From: Rufibacter radiotolerans
Lineage (GTDB): Bacteria > Bacteroidota > Bacteroidia > Cytophagales > Hymenobacteraceae
Reading direction: 5' to 3'
Assembly (NCBI RefSeq): GCF_001078055.1
Contig: NZ_CP010777.1
Location: 4,245,001-4,309,000 of the forward strand
Length of the DNA stretch: 64,000 nucleotides
A program made the translations under genes and the position numbers. Under the pieces are notes generated by a model. That model was not told the origin of the DNA. It searched no databases and saw nothing but the letters and a program-made list of their open reading frames with translations. How positions within the stretch are numbered: position 1 is the first letter of the stretch; each line of letters begins with the position of its first letter. Of the stretch, positions 27,967-35,456 are shown in pieces.

Positions 27967-29106
27967 CAATAACAACGTATCCACCCTATGCGCGTGCACC
28001 ATCATCTCACAGGGGGACCAGCTGAAGATGGTGAACCGGCCGTCTTGGGAGGCCACCATGGCAATGGCGTCCTGGTTGTCATGCACGAATTGGGCCGCCG
28101 AGAGGTGGCGGGTACCGCCGTTGTTGCTGGGGTGCACAATCACGGGTTCGCTGCCCAATACGGGTTCAGTGACTACAATCTGCTCCACCAGTTCATTGCC
28201 GTCAGACCTGATGATCTTCGCCCCGAAAGCCAGTAACTCATGCTGGTCACTGATCACGGTGGCCCCGTCTACGGCGGTAAGGCCAGCCACGCCGTCTATC
28301 TCGCGGCGCAGCGCGCCTTGCCAGATACTGCGGCTGCGGTCTTCCTTGTCCTGCTGCATGAGGTCTGCCAGGGCCGAGAACGCCGGGGTGATGGCGTAGG
28401 GCATGGGGCGCACCACAGACTCCTGCCATTTGTCTGATCCGGCGGGCACCACCAGCAGGGTACCGCCGCGGCCATGGGCGCGCATAGACACCGCCAGCTG
28501 CACCAGCACGTTCACAGAGTCGTCCCAGGTGGCGGGCGTGGTGAAACCCAGCAGAGAGGTCATCACGGCGGGGCAGTCGGGCAGGGTGTCACTGTGCTCG
28601 TCAATGATCTTGATGTCATCGCCTTTGAGAACGGCCACGTTGGCAAACTTGCCAAACCCGCTGGCACGCCGGTGCTTTACTACCAGCAGGCCGGGCTCAG
28701 AGACATCCAGCACAAAGCAGAAACTCAGGATCTCGCGGGTGGTACCCCAGAGGTAAAGCTCGCCTTTCTCCATCCAGACGCCCAGGTGAATACCAGGCCG
28801 CTCCACTCCGGGGGCCAGTTTGGTGAGGTTATGCGAGGTAAGGGGCAACCGGTAAGCAAACAGCAGCGGCTTGCTGGCCTGGTCAGGGGAGAGAAAGGCC
28901 AGCGAGATCTTGGGCGACTGCCCCTCTTCCTTGCGCAGGCTGGCCCAGAAAGCGGCGTCAATTAGGGCTTCAATCACCTTGGCGGGCGGGGCCGGGGCCA
29001 GGTTCTCTTCGCCTCTTAGCCGGGCGTCTGCCTGCTGCTCTGCAAAATGGGTTTCTATAACGGGAGCCACGGTTCTTGCCGCGGCATATGTAGACTTCCG
29101 GATCAT
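27964..29106 (-). CDS. DACNV sensor plus diadenylate-cyclase-like (DAC) domain protein
   Basis: This 380-residue soluble protein has an N-terminal half (about 1-230) matching what I recognise as the DACNV sensor domain found next to DisA-type cyclase domains. The C-terminal part (about 250-365) follows the DAC order: DGA at 280-282, a strand LLAFGAKI, then GTRH at 331-334 followed by LSAAQF, and a final D-A-I-A-M-V-A-S strand. DAC enzymes make c-di-AMP from two ATP using the DGA and RHR motifs. Here the second arginine of RHR is leucine (RHL), so activity is plausible but not assured. Its stop codon lies in the 11-bp tandem repeat. It is divergent from the nuclease gene at 29468. Confidence 0.75.
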   Translation of the reverse strand: MIRKSTYAAARTVAPVIETHFAEQQADARLRGEENLAPAPPAKVIEALIDAAFWASLRKEEGQSPKISLAFLSPDQASKPLLFAYRLPLTSHNLTKLAPGVERPGIHLGVWMEKGELYLWGTTREILSFCFVLDVSEPGLLVVKHRRASGFGKFANVAVLKGDDIKIIDEHSDTLPDCPAVMTSLLGFTTPATWDDSVNVLVQLAVSMRAHGRGGTLLVVPAGSDKWQESVVRPMPYAITPAFSALADLMQQDKEDRSRSIWQGALRREIDGVAGLTAVDGATVISDQHELLAFGAKIIRSDGNELVEQIVVTEPVLGSEPVIVHPSNNGGTRHLSAAQFVHDNQDAIAMVASQDGRFTIFSWSPCEMMVHAHRVDTLLL

Positions 29107-29467
29107 GTTCCAATATTCATTTTCAAAAGCAACCCGGCAGGTGCACTACCCTGCCTGGCCGGGGCTACGCCTGAACCTACCAGGGCAGCAGGCGCCAGGA
29201 TGATGGGCCGGCCAATGGCGCTGGTTGCTTTAAGTTCTAACTTACATTTTGTTTTGCAGTGCGCAAGCCAGCGGCGGCATTAGTTTTGCCCAAACCACGG
29301 TTCACTTTTGTTTTAAAGGCGTTTTCCTGAAAACAGGCCTAAAACGCAATGGTTTAATGGGCCAGATTACCGGCCCGGTTCTCAAAATAAAAATACTATA
29401 TACGGCTTTGTCGATGCCCTCCAACCTATTATATTTCCTAAACATTTAACCCCAAAAACTCCCCCCT
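29107..29467. other. Divergent intergenic region (DAC-like gene / nuclease gene)
   Basis: This 361-bp region must hold both promoters. It contains one R element (29309-29346). I could not place an unambiguous TAnnTTTG box. The last ~60 bp before the nuclease start is AT-rich. Confidence 0.5.
29309..29346. repeat. R element (38 bp) in a divergent intergenic region
   Basis: TGTTTTAAAGGCGTTTTCC / TGAAAACAGGCCTAAAACG. This is one of only two copies lying strictly between divergent genes, i.e. not on any gene's 3' side. Confidence 0.8.
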
Positions 29468-30340
29468 ATGAAACACCTGTACCGTCCCCTGCTTTTGGCC
29501 CTTTTGATGGGCTTTGGCGTGTCTTGCTCCGTGGAAGACGTGGCTCCAGACCCGGCCATGACCCAGACCAACACCAGCAATGCCACCGCCACCCAGGACA
29601 ATCACCTGACCATGGGCAACCCCAGCGCCGCCGGCACCAGCTACAGCAATTACCTGCACAGCAAGCCGCAGTTTGTCATGTCTTACAACAGCTACCGGGG
29701 CACGCCCAACTGGGTAAGCTGGCACCTGAGCAGCGCCTGGGTAGGCAGCACACCCCGGCAAGATGACTTTAGGGCAGACACCTCCTTGCCCAGCAGCTTT
29801 TACCGCGTGCAGTCCAGTGACTACACCGGCAGCGGTTTTGACCGGGGCCACAACTGCCCGTCAGCAGACCGTACCCTTACCGTGGCAGACAACTCAGCCA
29901 CGTTCTTAATGTCTAACATGATTCCGCAGGCCGGCCCCAACAACCAGCAGACCTGGGCCAACCTGGAGAACTACTGCCGCACCCTTATCAATGCCGGCAA
30001 TGAACTCTACATCATCATGGGCAGCTATGGTGTAGGCGGCACCGGAAGCGCCGGTTACAAAGAAACCCTGGCCGCCGGCAAGATCACCGTACCCAATCGC
30101 ATCTGGAAAGTGATTGTGGTATTACCTAACGGCACCGGTGACGCCGCCCGCGTGACCACCAGTACCCGCGTCATTGCCGTGAACACCCCCAACAGCACCA
30201 GCATCAGCAGCAGCTGGGGTTCTTACCGTACCACGGTAGATGCCATTGAATCGGCTACTGGCTATAATCTGTTGTCTAACGTATCATCTAGCGTACAGTC
30301 CGTGATTGAGGCCAAGGTAGACGCTGGCCCTACGCAGTAA
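29468..30340 (+). CDS. DNA/RNA non-specific endonuclease, lipoprotein (NUC1 / NucA-like)
   Basis: This 290-residue lipoprotein has signal peptide MKHLYRPLLLALLMGFGVSC with the lipidated cysteine at 20. It carries the beta-beta-alpha-metal nuclease motif DRGHNCPSADR (general base H128). Further on, N150 lies in SNMIPQ and the metal-binding Asn lies in the downstream QTWANLENYCR helix. Such enzymes (Serratia nuclease, Anabaena NucA) cut both DNA and RNA with Mg2+. The lipid anchor suggests it works outside the cytoplasm, for nutrient scavenging or against invading or rival DNA. The next gene, 65 bp downstream, encodes a NuiA-family inhibitor. Confidence 0.95.
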   Translation: MKHLYRPLLLALLMGFGVSCSVEDVAPDPAMTQTNTSNATATQDNHLTMGNPSAAGTSYSNYLHSKPQFVMSYNSYRGTPNWVSWHLSSAWVGSTPRQDDFRADTSLPSSFYRVQSSDYTGSGFDRGHNCPSADRTLTVADNSATFLMSNMIPQAGPNNQQTWANLENYCRTLINAGNELYIIMGSYGVGGTGSAGYKETLAAGKITVPNRIWKVIVVLPNGTGDAARVTTSTRVIAVNTPNSTSISSSWGSYRTTVDAIESATGYNLLSNVSSSVQSVIEAKVDAGPTQ

Positions 30341-30350
30341 GTTTTAATCG

Positions 30351-30404
30351 CCCGCAGGGGAAACGCCTTCCCGGACATTTCCCCTGCGGGTTTACTTTTC
30401 TTTA
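30351..30404 (+). terminator. Strong hairpin between nuclease and inhibitor genes
   Basis: CCCGCAGGGGAAA (30351-30363) pairs with TTTCCCCTGCGGG (30378-30390) and is followed by a T-rich run right up to the inhibitor start at 30406. It should reduce read-through from the nuclease gene, or act as an attenuator setting the nuclease:inhibitor ratio. Confidence 0.75.
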
Positions 30405-30405
30405 G

Positions 30406-30798
30406 ATGACTATGTCTGCTTTATTACCTGAGTTAGCGCAGGCCGCCCAAGGCTTGTTGTTCATAAGCGAGAGCGAGGCCCCTCTGGAACCCTTCACGCT
30501 GCCGGCCGGTACCCCCGCCGAGACCGAGGCCAGCTTTCTGGAAGCTATGGGGCATACAGGCCAGCCGGTGAAACAGGTAGAGCTGCCTTACTTTTTCCGG
30601 AACATGGTGCGCCCCTCAGAAGACCCCGCAGAGCAGGCTACCGCAGCGCGCTACCAGGCGCTGCAGACCTGGCTGCAAACCAACCTGCAGGACGTGAAAG
30701 TGTATAGGGTGGGGCAAATAGAAATACAGGCCTATATCATAGGAAAGGCACCTGATGGCACCTGGCTGGGCCTGAAAACTACCTTGATTGAAACCTAA
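30406..30798 (+). CDS. NuiA-family nuclease inhibitor
   Basis: This 130-residue cytoplasmic protein has no signal peptide. LLFISESEAPLEPF at the start and the later KVYRVG...AYIIGKAPDGTWLGLKT strand block match the nuclease A inhibitor-like family, whose Anabaena member NuiA binds NucA tightly and blocks its active site. It directly follows a NUC1-family nuclease gene, making a nuclease-immunity pair. ATG at 30406 or, three codons in, at 30412 could be the start. The hairpin at 30351-30404 separates it from the nuclease, so it may have its own promoter inside the nuclease gene or depend on read-through. Confidence 0.87.
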   Translation: MTMSALLPELAQAAQGLLFISESEAPLEPFTLPAGTPAETEASFLEAMGHTGQPVKQVELPYFFRNMVRPSEDPAEQATAARYQALQTWLQTNLQDVKVYRVGQIEIQAYIIGKAPDGTWLGLKTTLIET

Positions 30799-30817
30799 AC
30801 CTAGCGTAGAGTACAGT

Positions 30818-31081
30818 CTATACCAGTTCCTTTAAGAGGTTTTCCATAGACGTGGTCTTCAGGTAGGGGTCTAACTGCTCCTGCGAGGTAAACGTGCGTA
30901 CCATGCCAATGCTGCCGCAATGTTCCAGCAGCCAGACCTCGGCGTAAAAGGTACCCATAAAATACAGACTGATGTGGCACCAGCCCTTGAGGCGCGCATG
31001 CAAATAGCGGCCCGAATTCTGCATATACCTGATCTGTTCAGTCAAAGGCAACTGGCTAAATTCCTTTACTTTCATTTCCAT
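30818..31081 (-). CDS. Small conserved hypothetical protein
   Basis: This encodes 87 residues with the form MxxKEFxxLPLxEQIRYMxxSGRYLHAR...ISLYFMGTFYAEVWL...YL...SMENLLKEL. Short proteins with this MKVKEF...LYxxGxFyvEVWy pattern are frequent in Cytophagales genomes, often as lone genes near accessory regions. No function is established that I know of. It has no signal peptide or membrane segment. It is convergent with the NuiA-like gene with only 19 bp between stops. Confidence 0.72.
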   Translation of the reverse strand: MEMKVKEFSQLPLTEQIRYMQNSGRYLHARLKGWCHISLYFMGTFYAEVWLLEHCGSIGMVRTFTSQEQLDPYLKTTSMENLLKELV

Positions 31082-31428
31082 CTCTTCTTGTGCCGTACTG
31101 TTTTAAATTACGCTCCCTTCTGCTGCTTTAGTGTTTAAGGTAGCACTTTTATTTGATCTGCCTGGCTTGTTGCCACCCCGCTGCTAAAAGATTTTCTTGG
31201 CAAATTCTCCTTTCCCTTTACCGGCCATGAAGCCGTTTTTAGTAGCAGGCAGGAAATTAATCATCTGGCCTCTGGCCGATAGGGAAGCGCCTACCGCAGG
31301 CCCGGGAAGGACCATGTACGGCAGCAGTTCTTACAGACGCCTCTGGCAGAGAGCTACTTTTACAACGAAGCCTTTCTCACTTGGTTTTTGCTTGCCGCCA
31401 GAGTACAAAGAGGTTCTTTCTGCAATAC

Positions 31429-31466
31429 TGTTTTAGGCTTATTTTTATAAAAACAGCCCTGAAACG
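31429..31466. repeat. R element (38 bp)
   Basis: TGTTTTAGGCTTATTTTTA / TAAAAACAGCCCTGAAACG, with an AT-rich centre. Confidence 0.8.
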
Positions 31467-31657
31467 CCATCCCTGTTTTAAAAATACAGAACCTGTTTAT
31501 AGGAAAGAAAACAGAAGTGCAAAGTACCTGATGGGTTTGCTCCTTGGTAGCCGCTTGGCAGACATTACCCTTTTTACCTCAAGTGAGCTACCTGCCGCAA
31601 GCGTGCGCTAAGGCTTAGAGGCATGATTGAATATTACCTTCCTGCTCCTTATTATTT

Positions 31658-31750
31658 TTTGTCATCCTGGAAGAACCTGGTGGACGAACGGCAGTAGCGT
31701 TGATTCAATGTCTTTACCGTTCGCTACCAAGATCCTTTCAGGATGACAAA
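31658..31750. repeat. Long inverted repeat beginning TTTGTCATCCT / AGGATGACAAA
   Basis: The 11-bp outer arms are perfect. An inner CGAACGG / CCGTTCG pair and GTAGCG / CGCTAC allow a branched, roughly 93-nt structure. It resembles REP-type intergenic repeats (CATCCTxxAAGGAT...). Only one copy is in this window. Confidence 0.55.
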
Positions 31751-31884
31751 GAGGGAGCAAGAGAGAGGGAGAGAAAGTGGGAGAAGGAGGGAAAAAGCAA
31801 AGCATCTGGATGGCGAGGAAACCTAGCGGATGCTGACGCCTTATCATCTTTCCTTTTCATCTTTGGCAGCAGGTTAACATCAGG

Positions 31885-31922
31885 CGTTTTGGGCATGTTT
31901 TCAGGAAAACGGCCCTAAAACA
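31885..31922. repeat. R element (38 bp) after the DnaJ-TPR gene
   Basis: CGTTTTGGGCATGTTTTCA / GGAAAACGGCCCTAAAACA, 11 bp beyond the stop of the leftward gene at 31933. Confidence 0.85.
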
Positions 31923-31932
31923 GGAAGAGCGC

Positions 31933-33024
31933 TTACGGCGTGGGTGGGCAGAGGCGGGAGGCTTCTTCGGCGGCCGCCGAGAAACCAAGCCGGGCGGCTT
32001 TGGAGAGCAGTGCGCAGCTGGCCGCAGAATCTTTTTGGGCCTGCTTAACCTTGGCTTGCAGGTAATAGGCTTTGGCGTTTTGGGCATCGGTCTGCAGTGC
32101 TTCCTGGGCATCTTGCCAAGCCTGGTCATACTGCTGCGTGCGGTAATAGGCAAAGGCCCGGTACAGCAGTGGCTCTATTGAATCTTTAGCCGAGAGTCTG
32201 GCCGTTTTCAGGTACCGGCTAAGGTCTGCCTGCGCCTGGAGCCAGTTGTCTTCCAGTTGCAGGTGCACCAGGGCCCGGTCCAGGTACGCCGCGGAGAGAG
32301 CGCTGTCCAGGGTGAGGGCTTGGTTGAGGTCTTGCAGGGCGTTCTGGTATTGCCGGGTCTGCAGGTAGCTTTTGCCGCGGGCGGCGTACCAGCGGGCCGG
32401 TGGGGCGTCTTTTTCCTGCAGCGCCTGGGAGTAGTCTTCAATGGCGCCCGCCGGATTCTGCAGATGCGCCAACCGTAGGCCTGCCCGCTTCACCCGTGCT
32501 TCCTCCAGACCTGGTTTATATTCCAGGGCAGTAGAGTAGGCGTCATGGGCCTGCGCCCAGTTCATTTTCAACTCTGCTTCCTGGGCCCGCTGCATAGCCC
32601 TGCCTGAGGCAATCTGATTCCAGCCCAGTTTCAGGCCCAGCACCAGCAACACCACCAACAGCACTACCCCAATAATGATCTGCAGGTCTCGCCTGGAGAA
32701 ATTGTGTTGCTTGGGCCGCTCGCGGTAATGGCGCTCCTGGAAACCGGCCGGCTGGCGGGTGTGGTGGTAACGCGGGGTAGCGTAGGCTTGCCCTTGCCGC
32801 TGGTGCAGCTCATATTGCTGCTGCAGGTCAAAAGAGGCGCGGCGCCGTGGGTTAGACAGCACCTGGTAGGCCTCGTTCACCTGTTTGAAGCGCTCCTCGG
32901 CGTGCTGGTTCCCGGGGTTTTTATCTGGGTGGAATTTAAGGGCCAGGCGCTTATAGGCCGCCTTTATCTCAGCGGTGCTAGCCTTGGAAGTGACTCCCAG
33001 TATATGATAATAATTATTTTTCAA
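31933..33024 (-). CDS. DnaJ-domain membrane protein with TPR repeats
   Basis: This encodes 363 residues. Residues 4-66 form a J domain with the HPD motif at 32-34 ([10 protein letters not shown]), which stimulates the ATPase of a DnaK-type chaperone. A single transmembrane helix lies at about 114-133 ([20 protein letters not shown]). The C-terminal ~210 residues are TPR units (e.g. [60 protein letters not shown]). It lacks the Gly/Phe and zinc-finger parts of true DnaJ, so it is a specialised co-chaperone tethered to the membrane. The TPR part probably selects the client. It is divergent from the holin-like gene at 33262. Confidence 0.92.
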   Translation of the reverse strand: MKNNYYHILGVTSKASTAEIKAAYKRLALKFHPDKNPGNQHAEERFKQVNEAYQVLSNPRRRASFDLQQQYELHQRQGQAYATPRYHHTRQPAGFQERHYRERPKQHNFSRRDLQIIIGVVLLVVLLVLGLKLGWNQIASGRAMQRAQEAELKMNWAQAHDAYSTALEYKPGLEEARVKRAGLRLAHLQNPAGAIEDYSQALQEKDAPPARWYAARGKSYLQTRQYQNALQDLNQALTLDSALSAAYLDRALVHLQLEDNWLQAQADLSRYLKTARLSAKDSIEPLLYRAFAYYRTQQYDQAWQDAQEALQTDAQNAKAYYLQAKVKQAQKDSAASCALLSKAARLGFSAAAEEASRLCPPTP

Positions 33025-33092
33025 TGGGCTAAGGGCGCATGCACGGCTTCAAAAATACGAGAATCCTTCCCTGAACGGGTACAATTGCCCAT

Positions 33093-33129
33093 GGTTTTTG
33101 CCCTGTTTCAAAAAAACGTCCTAAAAACA
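33093..33129. repeat. R element, diverged, between divergent genes
   Basis: GGTTTTTGCCCTGTTTCA / AAAAAACGTCCTAAAAACA. This is the second copy that lies upstream of both neighbours. Confidence 0.6.
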
Positions 33130-33261
33130 CCTTTCTCTCCAGTGGGCACCTTATCCGCTGCCGCCTCATTTGCGTATGGAATTTTGTGGAGAAGTTTTTT
33201 TGGAATATTTTCCGGAGATGTTCCGTATATCTCTCCTACGCACCATCAACTAAAAAGAAAC

Positions 33262-33630
33262 ATGGCAGAAGACAAAAGCAAAACAGATAGCATCATTGGT
33301 AACCTAATGGGGTACATAGACACCCGCCTGGACCTGATAAAACTTGATTTACAGATTAAACTGAAAAGCATTTTTGTAAGCACTATCCATGGGGTACTGC
33401 TGGGGTTGGTAGGTGTGATGGTGCTGCTTTTTCTGAACGTGTTTATTGCCCTCTTATTGAATGACCTGCTGGATAGTTCCTACTGGGGCTTCGGGATTGT
33501 CACGTTATTTTACCTTATCTTGCTGGTAATTTTAATAGTGGGCCTAGACAAGAAAGTATTCCAGGGCATGGCCGACAAAGCCTTCCGGAACACCATCTAC
33601 AAAGCAGACGAATCTGAACAAACGATCTAA
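33262..33630 (+). CDS. Holin-X-like / phage holin family membrane protein
   Basis: This 122-residue protein begins MAEDKSKTDSIIGNLMGYID. The frame is open far upstream, but that part overlaps the divergent DnaJ gene and an R element, so the ATG at 33262 is chosen. Two hydrophobic helices (about 41-63, VSTIHGVLLGLVGVMVLLFL; and about 75-97) form a hairpin, preceded by an amphipathic helix LDLIKLDLQIKLKSIF. It fits the family labelled 'phage holin family protein' that is common as a housekeeping inner-membrane protein in Bacteroidota. No prophage genes surround it. It is followed after 15 bp by 33646-34272, so an operon is likely. Confidence 0.85.
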   Translation: MAEDKSKTDSIIGNLMGYIDTRLDLIKLDLQIKLKSIFVSTIHGVLLGLVGVMVLLFLNVFIALLLNDLLDSSYWGFGIVTLFYLILLVILIVGLDKKVFQGMADKAFRNTIYKADESEQTI

Positions 33631-33645
33631 TCTATACCTGAAACT

Positions 33646-34272
33646 ATGAGTGAACTTAACAATCCGCTTTTTGATGACCAGCGCGAGTTTCTGGAACGTC
33701 AGAAAGAAGAATATAAAAATGCCTTGCTGAGTGATGTCTCTGAGTTGAAAGACCAGTCGCAGAAAGTGGGTAAGAACCTGTTAATGGCCGGCGGCTTTTT
33801 ACTGGGGGTTTTCCTGGTGAGCAAAGCCTTTGCCAGCGGCAGTGACAAGCCTAAAAAAAAGAAAAGAGGTAACCGCCTGGAGAACCCCGCCCGGTTCAAA
33901 GGCGCTGAAGACCGCGAATGGATCTCCTCTATCCCAGACGTGGAAGATGATGAGCCGTTGTACAGTGCCATTGAGCGCACCTACCCTGCCGTCTACCACC
34001 CCACCACCGGCACCGTAGGCGCACCGTACTCGCAGGAGCGGAGCAAAGGCGGTGGAGCTTCCTCGGTGCTGACGGCTTTCTTCCAGTCTGACCTGTTCAA
34101 GGTGCTGGAGCAGCAACTGGCGGCCGTCCTCATGGTGTACCTCACCAAAATGATTGAACAGTACACCCACCAAAACCGCGCCGCCCAGCCGGTGCTGGTA
34201 GAGGAGACCACCATTGATTACCAGTTACAGCCAGACCAACCTACGGATGCCCACCAACCGACGCAGCTATAA
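33646..34272 (+). CDS. Hypothetical membrane-associated protein
   Basis: This encodes 208 residues. An N-terminal helical stretch (about 8-45, DDQREFLERQKEEYKNALLS) runs into one hydrophobic segment at about 47-63 (LLMAGGFLLGVFLVSKAFA). A basic patch KPKKKKRGNR, an acidic/proline-rich linker, and a second hydrophobic helix near 155-170 (AAVLMVYLTKMI) follow. No known domain was recognised. Spacing (15 bp from the holin-like gene, overlap with the PcrB-like gene downstream) indicates a three-gene operon. Co-occurrence suggests an envelope-related role. Confidence 0.8.
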   Translation: MSELNNPLFDDQREFLERQKEEYKNALLSDVSELKDQSQKVGKNLLMAGGFLLGVFLVSKAFASGSDKPKKKKRGNRLENPARFKGAEDREWISSIPDVEDDEPLYSAIERTYPAVYHPTTGTVGAPYSQERSKGGGASSVLTAFFQSDLFKVLEQQLAAVLMVYLTKMIEQYTHQNRAAQPVLVEETTIDYQLQPDQPTDAHQPTQL

Positions 34273-35035
34273 GCCTTTTTCAGATTTACTTACCCCAGCC
34301 ACCGCTAACCGCCCCAAACGGTTAGCGGTTCTGTTGGACCCAGACCACCTCACCATTGCCCGCTGCCAGGAAGTCCTGGCCTTGAGCCACCGGCATGAGG
34401 TGGACTATTTCTTTATTGGCGGCAGCCTGATCTCCAACCCAGACCAAGCCTCATTGGTAGGGTACCTCAAGCAGAACAGCAGCATTCCGGTGATCCTTTT
34501 CCCCAGCAGCGGCCTCTACATAGACCCGCAGGCCGACGGCATGCTTTTGCTTTCCCTTATCTCGGGCCGCAACCCAGATTTCCTCATAGGCCAGCACGTG
34601 GCCTCGGCGCCTTTATTGAAGTCCAGCGGCCTGGCCCTGTACCCCACCGGCTACATGCTTATTGACTCTGGCCGGCAAACCACCGCCTCTTACATGAGCG
34701 GTACCACCCCTATCCCCCATGACAAGCCTTCTATTGCCGCCTGCACCGCGCTGGCTGGTGAGATGCTGGGCCTGCAGTATATCTTTTTGGACGGTGGCAG
34801 CGGCGCCATGTACCCGGTGAGCGCAGCCATGATCCAGGCCGTGCGGCAGATGGTCTCTGTTCCTATTCTGGTAGGCGGCGGCGTGAACACCCCTGAGAAA
34901 GCAGAAGCCGCCTGGAAAGCCGGCGCCGACGTGCTGGTGGTAGGCAACCACATTGAAAAGGCCCCGCAGTTCATTGCCGAGGTAAGCGAAGTGAAACTAC
35001 GGTTCAACGTGGCCCTGCCGCAGGAACAAGCCTAA
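34247..35035 (+). CDS. Geranylgeranylglyceryl/heptaprenylglyceryl phosphate synthase (PcrB family)
   Basis: This encodes 262 residues from the ATG at 34247, which overlaps the previous gene by 26 bp. An ATG at 34214 would add 11 non-conserved residues. The TIM-barrel phosphate-binding signatures are present: LLDPDHL near the start, FIGGSLIS, LFPSSGLYIDPQADGMLLLS, FLDGGSG, PILVGGGVNTPEKA and ADVLVVGNHIE. The family joins a polyprenyl diphosphate to glycerol-1-phosphate, the archaeal-type ether-lipid step. Bacteroidota members are known to have this activity in vitro, with the cellular product unclear. Its operon partners are two small membrane proteins. Confidence 0.93.
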   Translation: MPTNRRSYKPFSDLLTPATANRPKRLAVLLDPDHLTIARCQEVLALSHRHEVDYFFIGGSLISNPDQASLVGYLKQNSSIPVILFPSSGLYIDPQADGMLLLSLISGRNPDFLIGQHVASAPLLKSSGLALYPTGYMLIDSGRQTTASYMSGTTPIPHDKPSIAACTALAGEMLGLQYIFLDGGSGAMYPVSAAMIQAVRQMVSVPILVGGGVNTPEKAEAAWKAGADVLVVGNHIEKAPQFIAEVSEVKLRFNVALPQEQA

Positions 35036-35039
35036 CCCA

Positions 35040-35070
35040 TTGCTTTTGCCTTGCTTTTTGGCTATCTTTG
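35040..35070 (+). promoter_or_regulatory. Bacteroidota-type promoter before a small gene
   Basis: TTG at 35040-35042 and, 20 bp later, TATCTTTG (35063-35070), matching TAnnTTTG. It lies just after the PcrB-like stop and 18 bp before the small frame at 35089. Confidence 0.6.
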
Positions 35071-35088
35071 ATACTATCCCTTACAAAA

Positions 35089-35232
35089 ATGTACCCGTTT
35101 AGAGACATCCCCTCTACCCTTTTGCAGCCGTTCACCGGCCTGGTAGCAGCTTCTCATCATGCCTCCCTGCGTGATGTCCTGAACGGCTATTGCCTTTTCT
35201 TTTTCACGTCGCCCAAAGACTTTAATAAGTAA
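35089..35232 (+). CDS. Candidate 47-residue small protein
   Basis: The frame begins MYPFRDIPSTLLQPFTGLVA and ends LFFFTSPKDFNK. It is preceded by a consensus-type promoter (35040-35070) and followed by a very strong hairpin terminator (35267-35340), so the region looks like a self-contained transcription unit. The sequence has a mildly hydrophobic C-terminal half (LNGYCLFFFTS). I recognise no family. The alternative is that the transcript is a small RNA and the frame is incidental. Confidence 0.4.
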   Translation: MYPFRDIPSTLLQPFTGLVAASHHASLRDVLNGYCLFFFTSPKDFNK

Positions 35233-35266
35233 GCCGGAGCTATAAATTCCGGCACGCTCCCCTTTT

Positions 35267-35340
35267 GCCGTTACCGGCCAGAGAGGTAGAACCTATGTTC
35301 TGCTTCTCTGGCCGGTAACGGCTTCTTCTTTTCCGGTTTT
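35267..35340 (+). terminator. Very strong long-stem terminator
   Basis: An 18-bp perfect stem GCCGTTACCGGCCAGAGA / TCTCTGGCCGGTAACGGC, continued inside by GTAGAAC / GTTCTGC, is followed by TTCTTCTTTT. The long stem is unusual compared with other terminators in the window. Confidence 0.8.
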
Positions 35341-35456
35341 TCCGTAGGCATCCCGCACCGCCCTGGCTTGCGGTAAAGGTGTTTCACCCGGCACTGGAAC
35401 AGGCAAAGATGACACTCGCTCTCCCCCATTTTCTATTCACCTTAATTCTTACTTTT

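Larger units (their letters stand above)
31082..31932. other. Gene-poor 850-bp region with two R elements and a long inverted repeat
   Basis: It contains R elements at 31429-31466 and 31885-31922 and a 93-bp inverted repeat at 31658-31750. Open frames (e.g. 31197-31436) have no protein-like composition and are not reported as genes. Confidence 0.6.

Noticed and set aside
32704..33261. N-terminal extension of the holin-like gene (186 extra codons)
   Set aside because: It overlaps the divergent DnaJ-TPR gene antisense and an R element; the ATG at 33262 starts a normal-length family member.
33262..33630. Holin-family gene as evidence of a prophage
   Set aside because: No phage structural, integrase or lysis genes surround it, and this family is a common chromosomal membrane protein in Bacteroidota.
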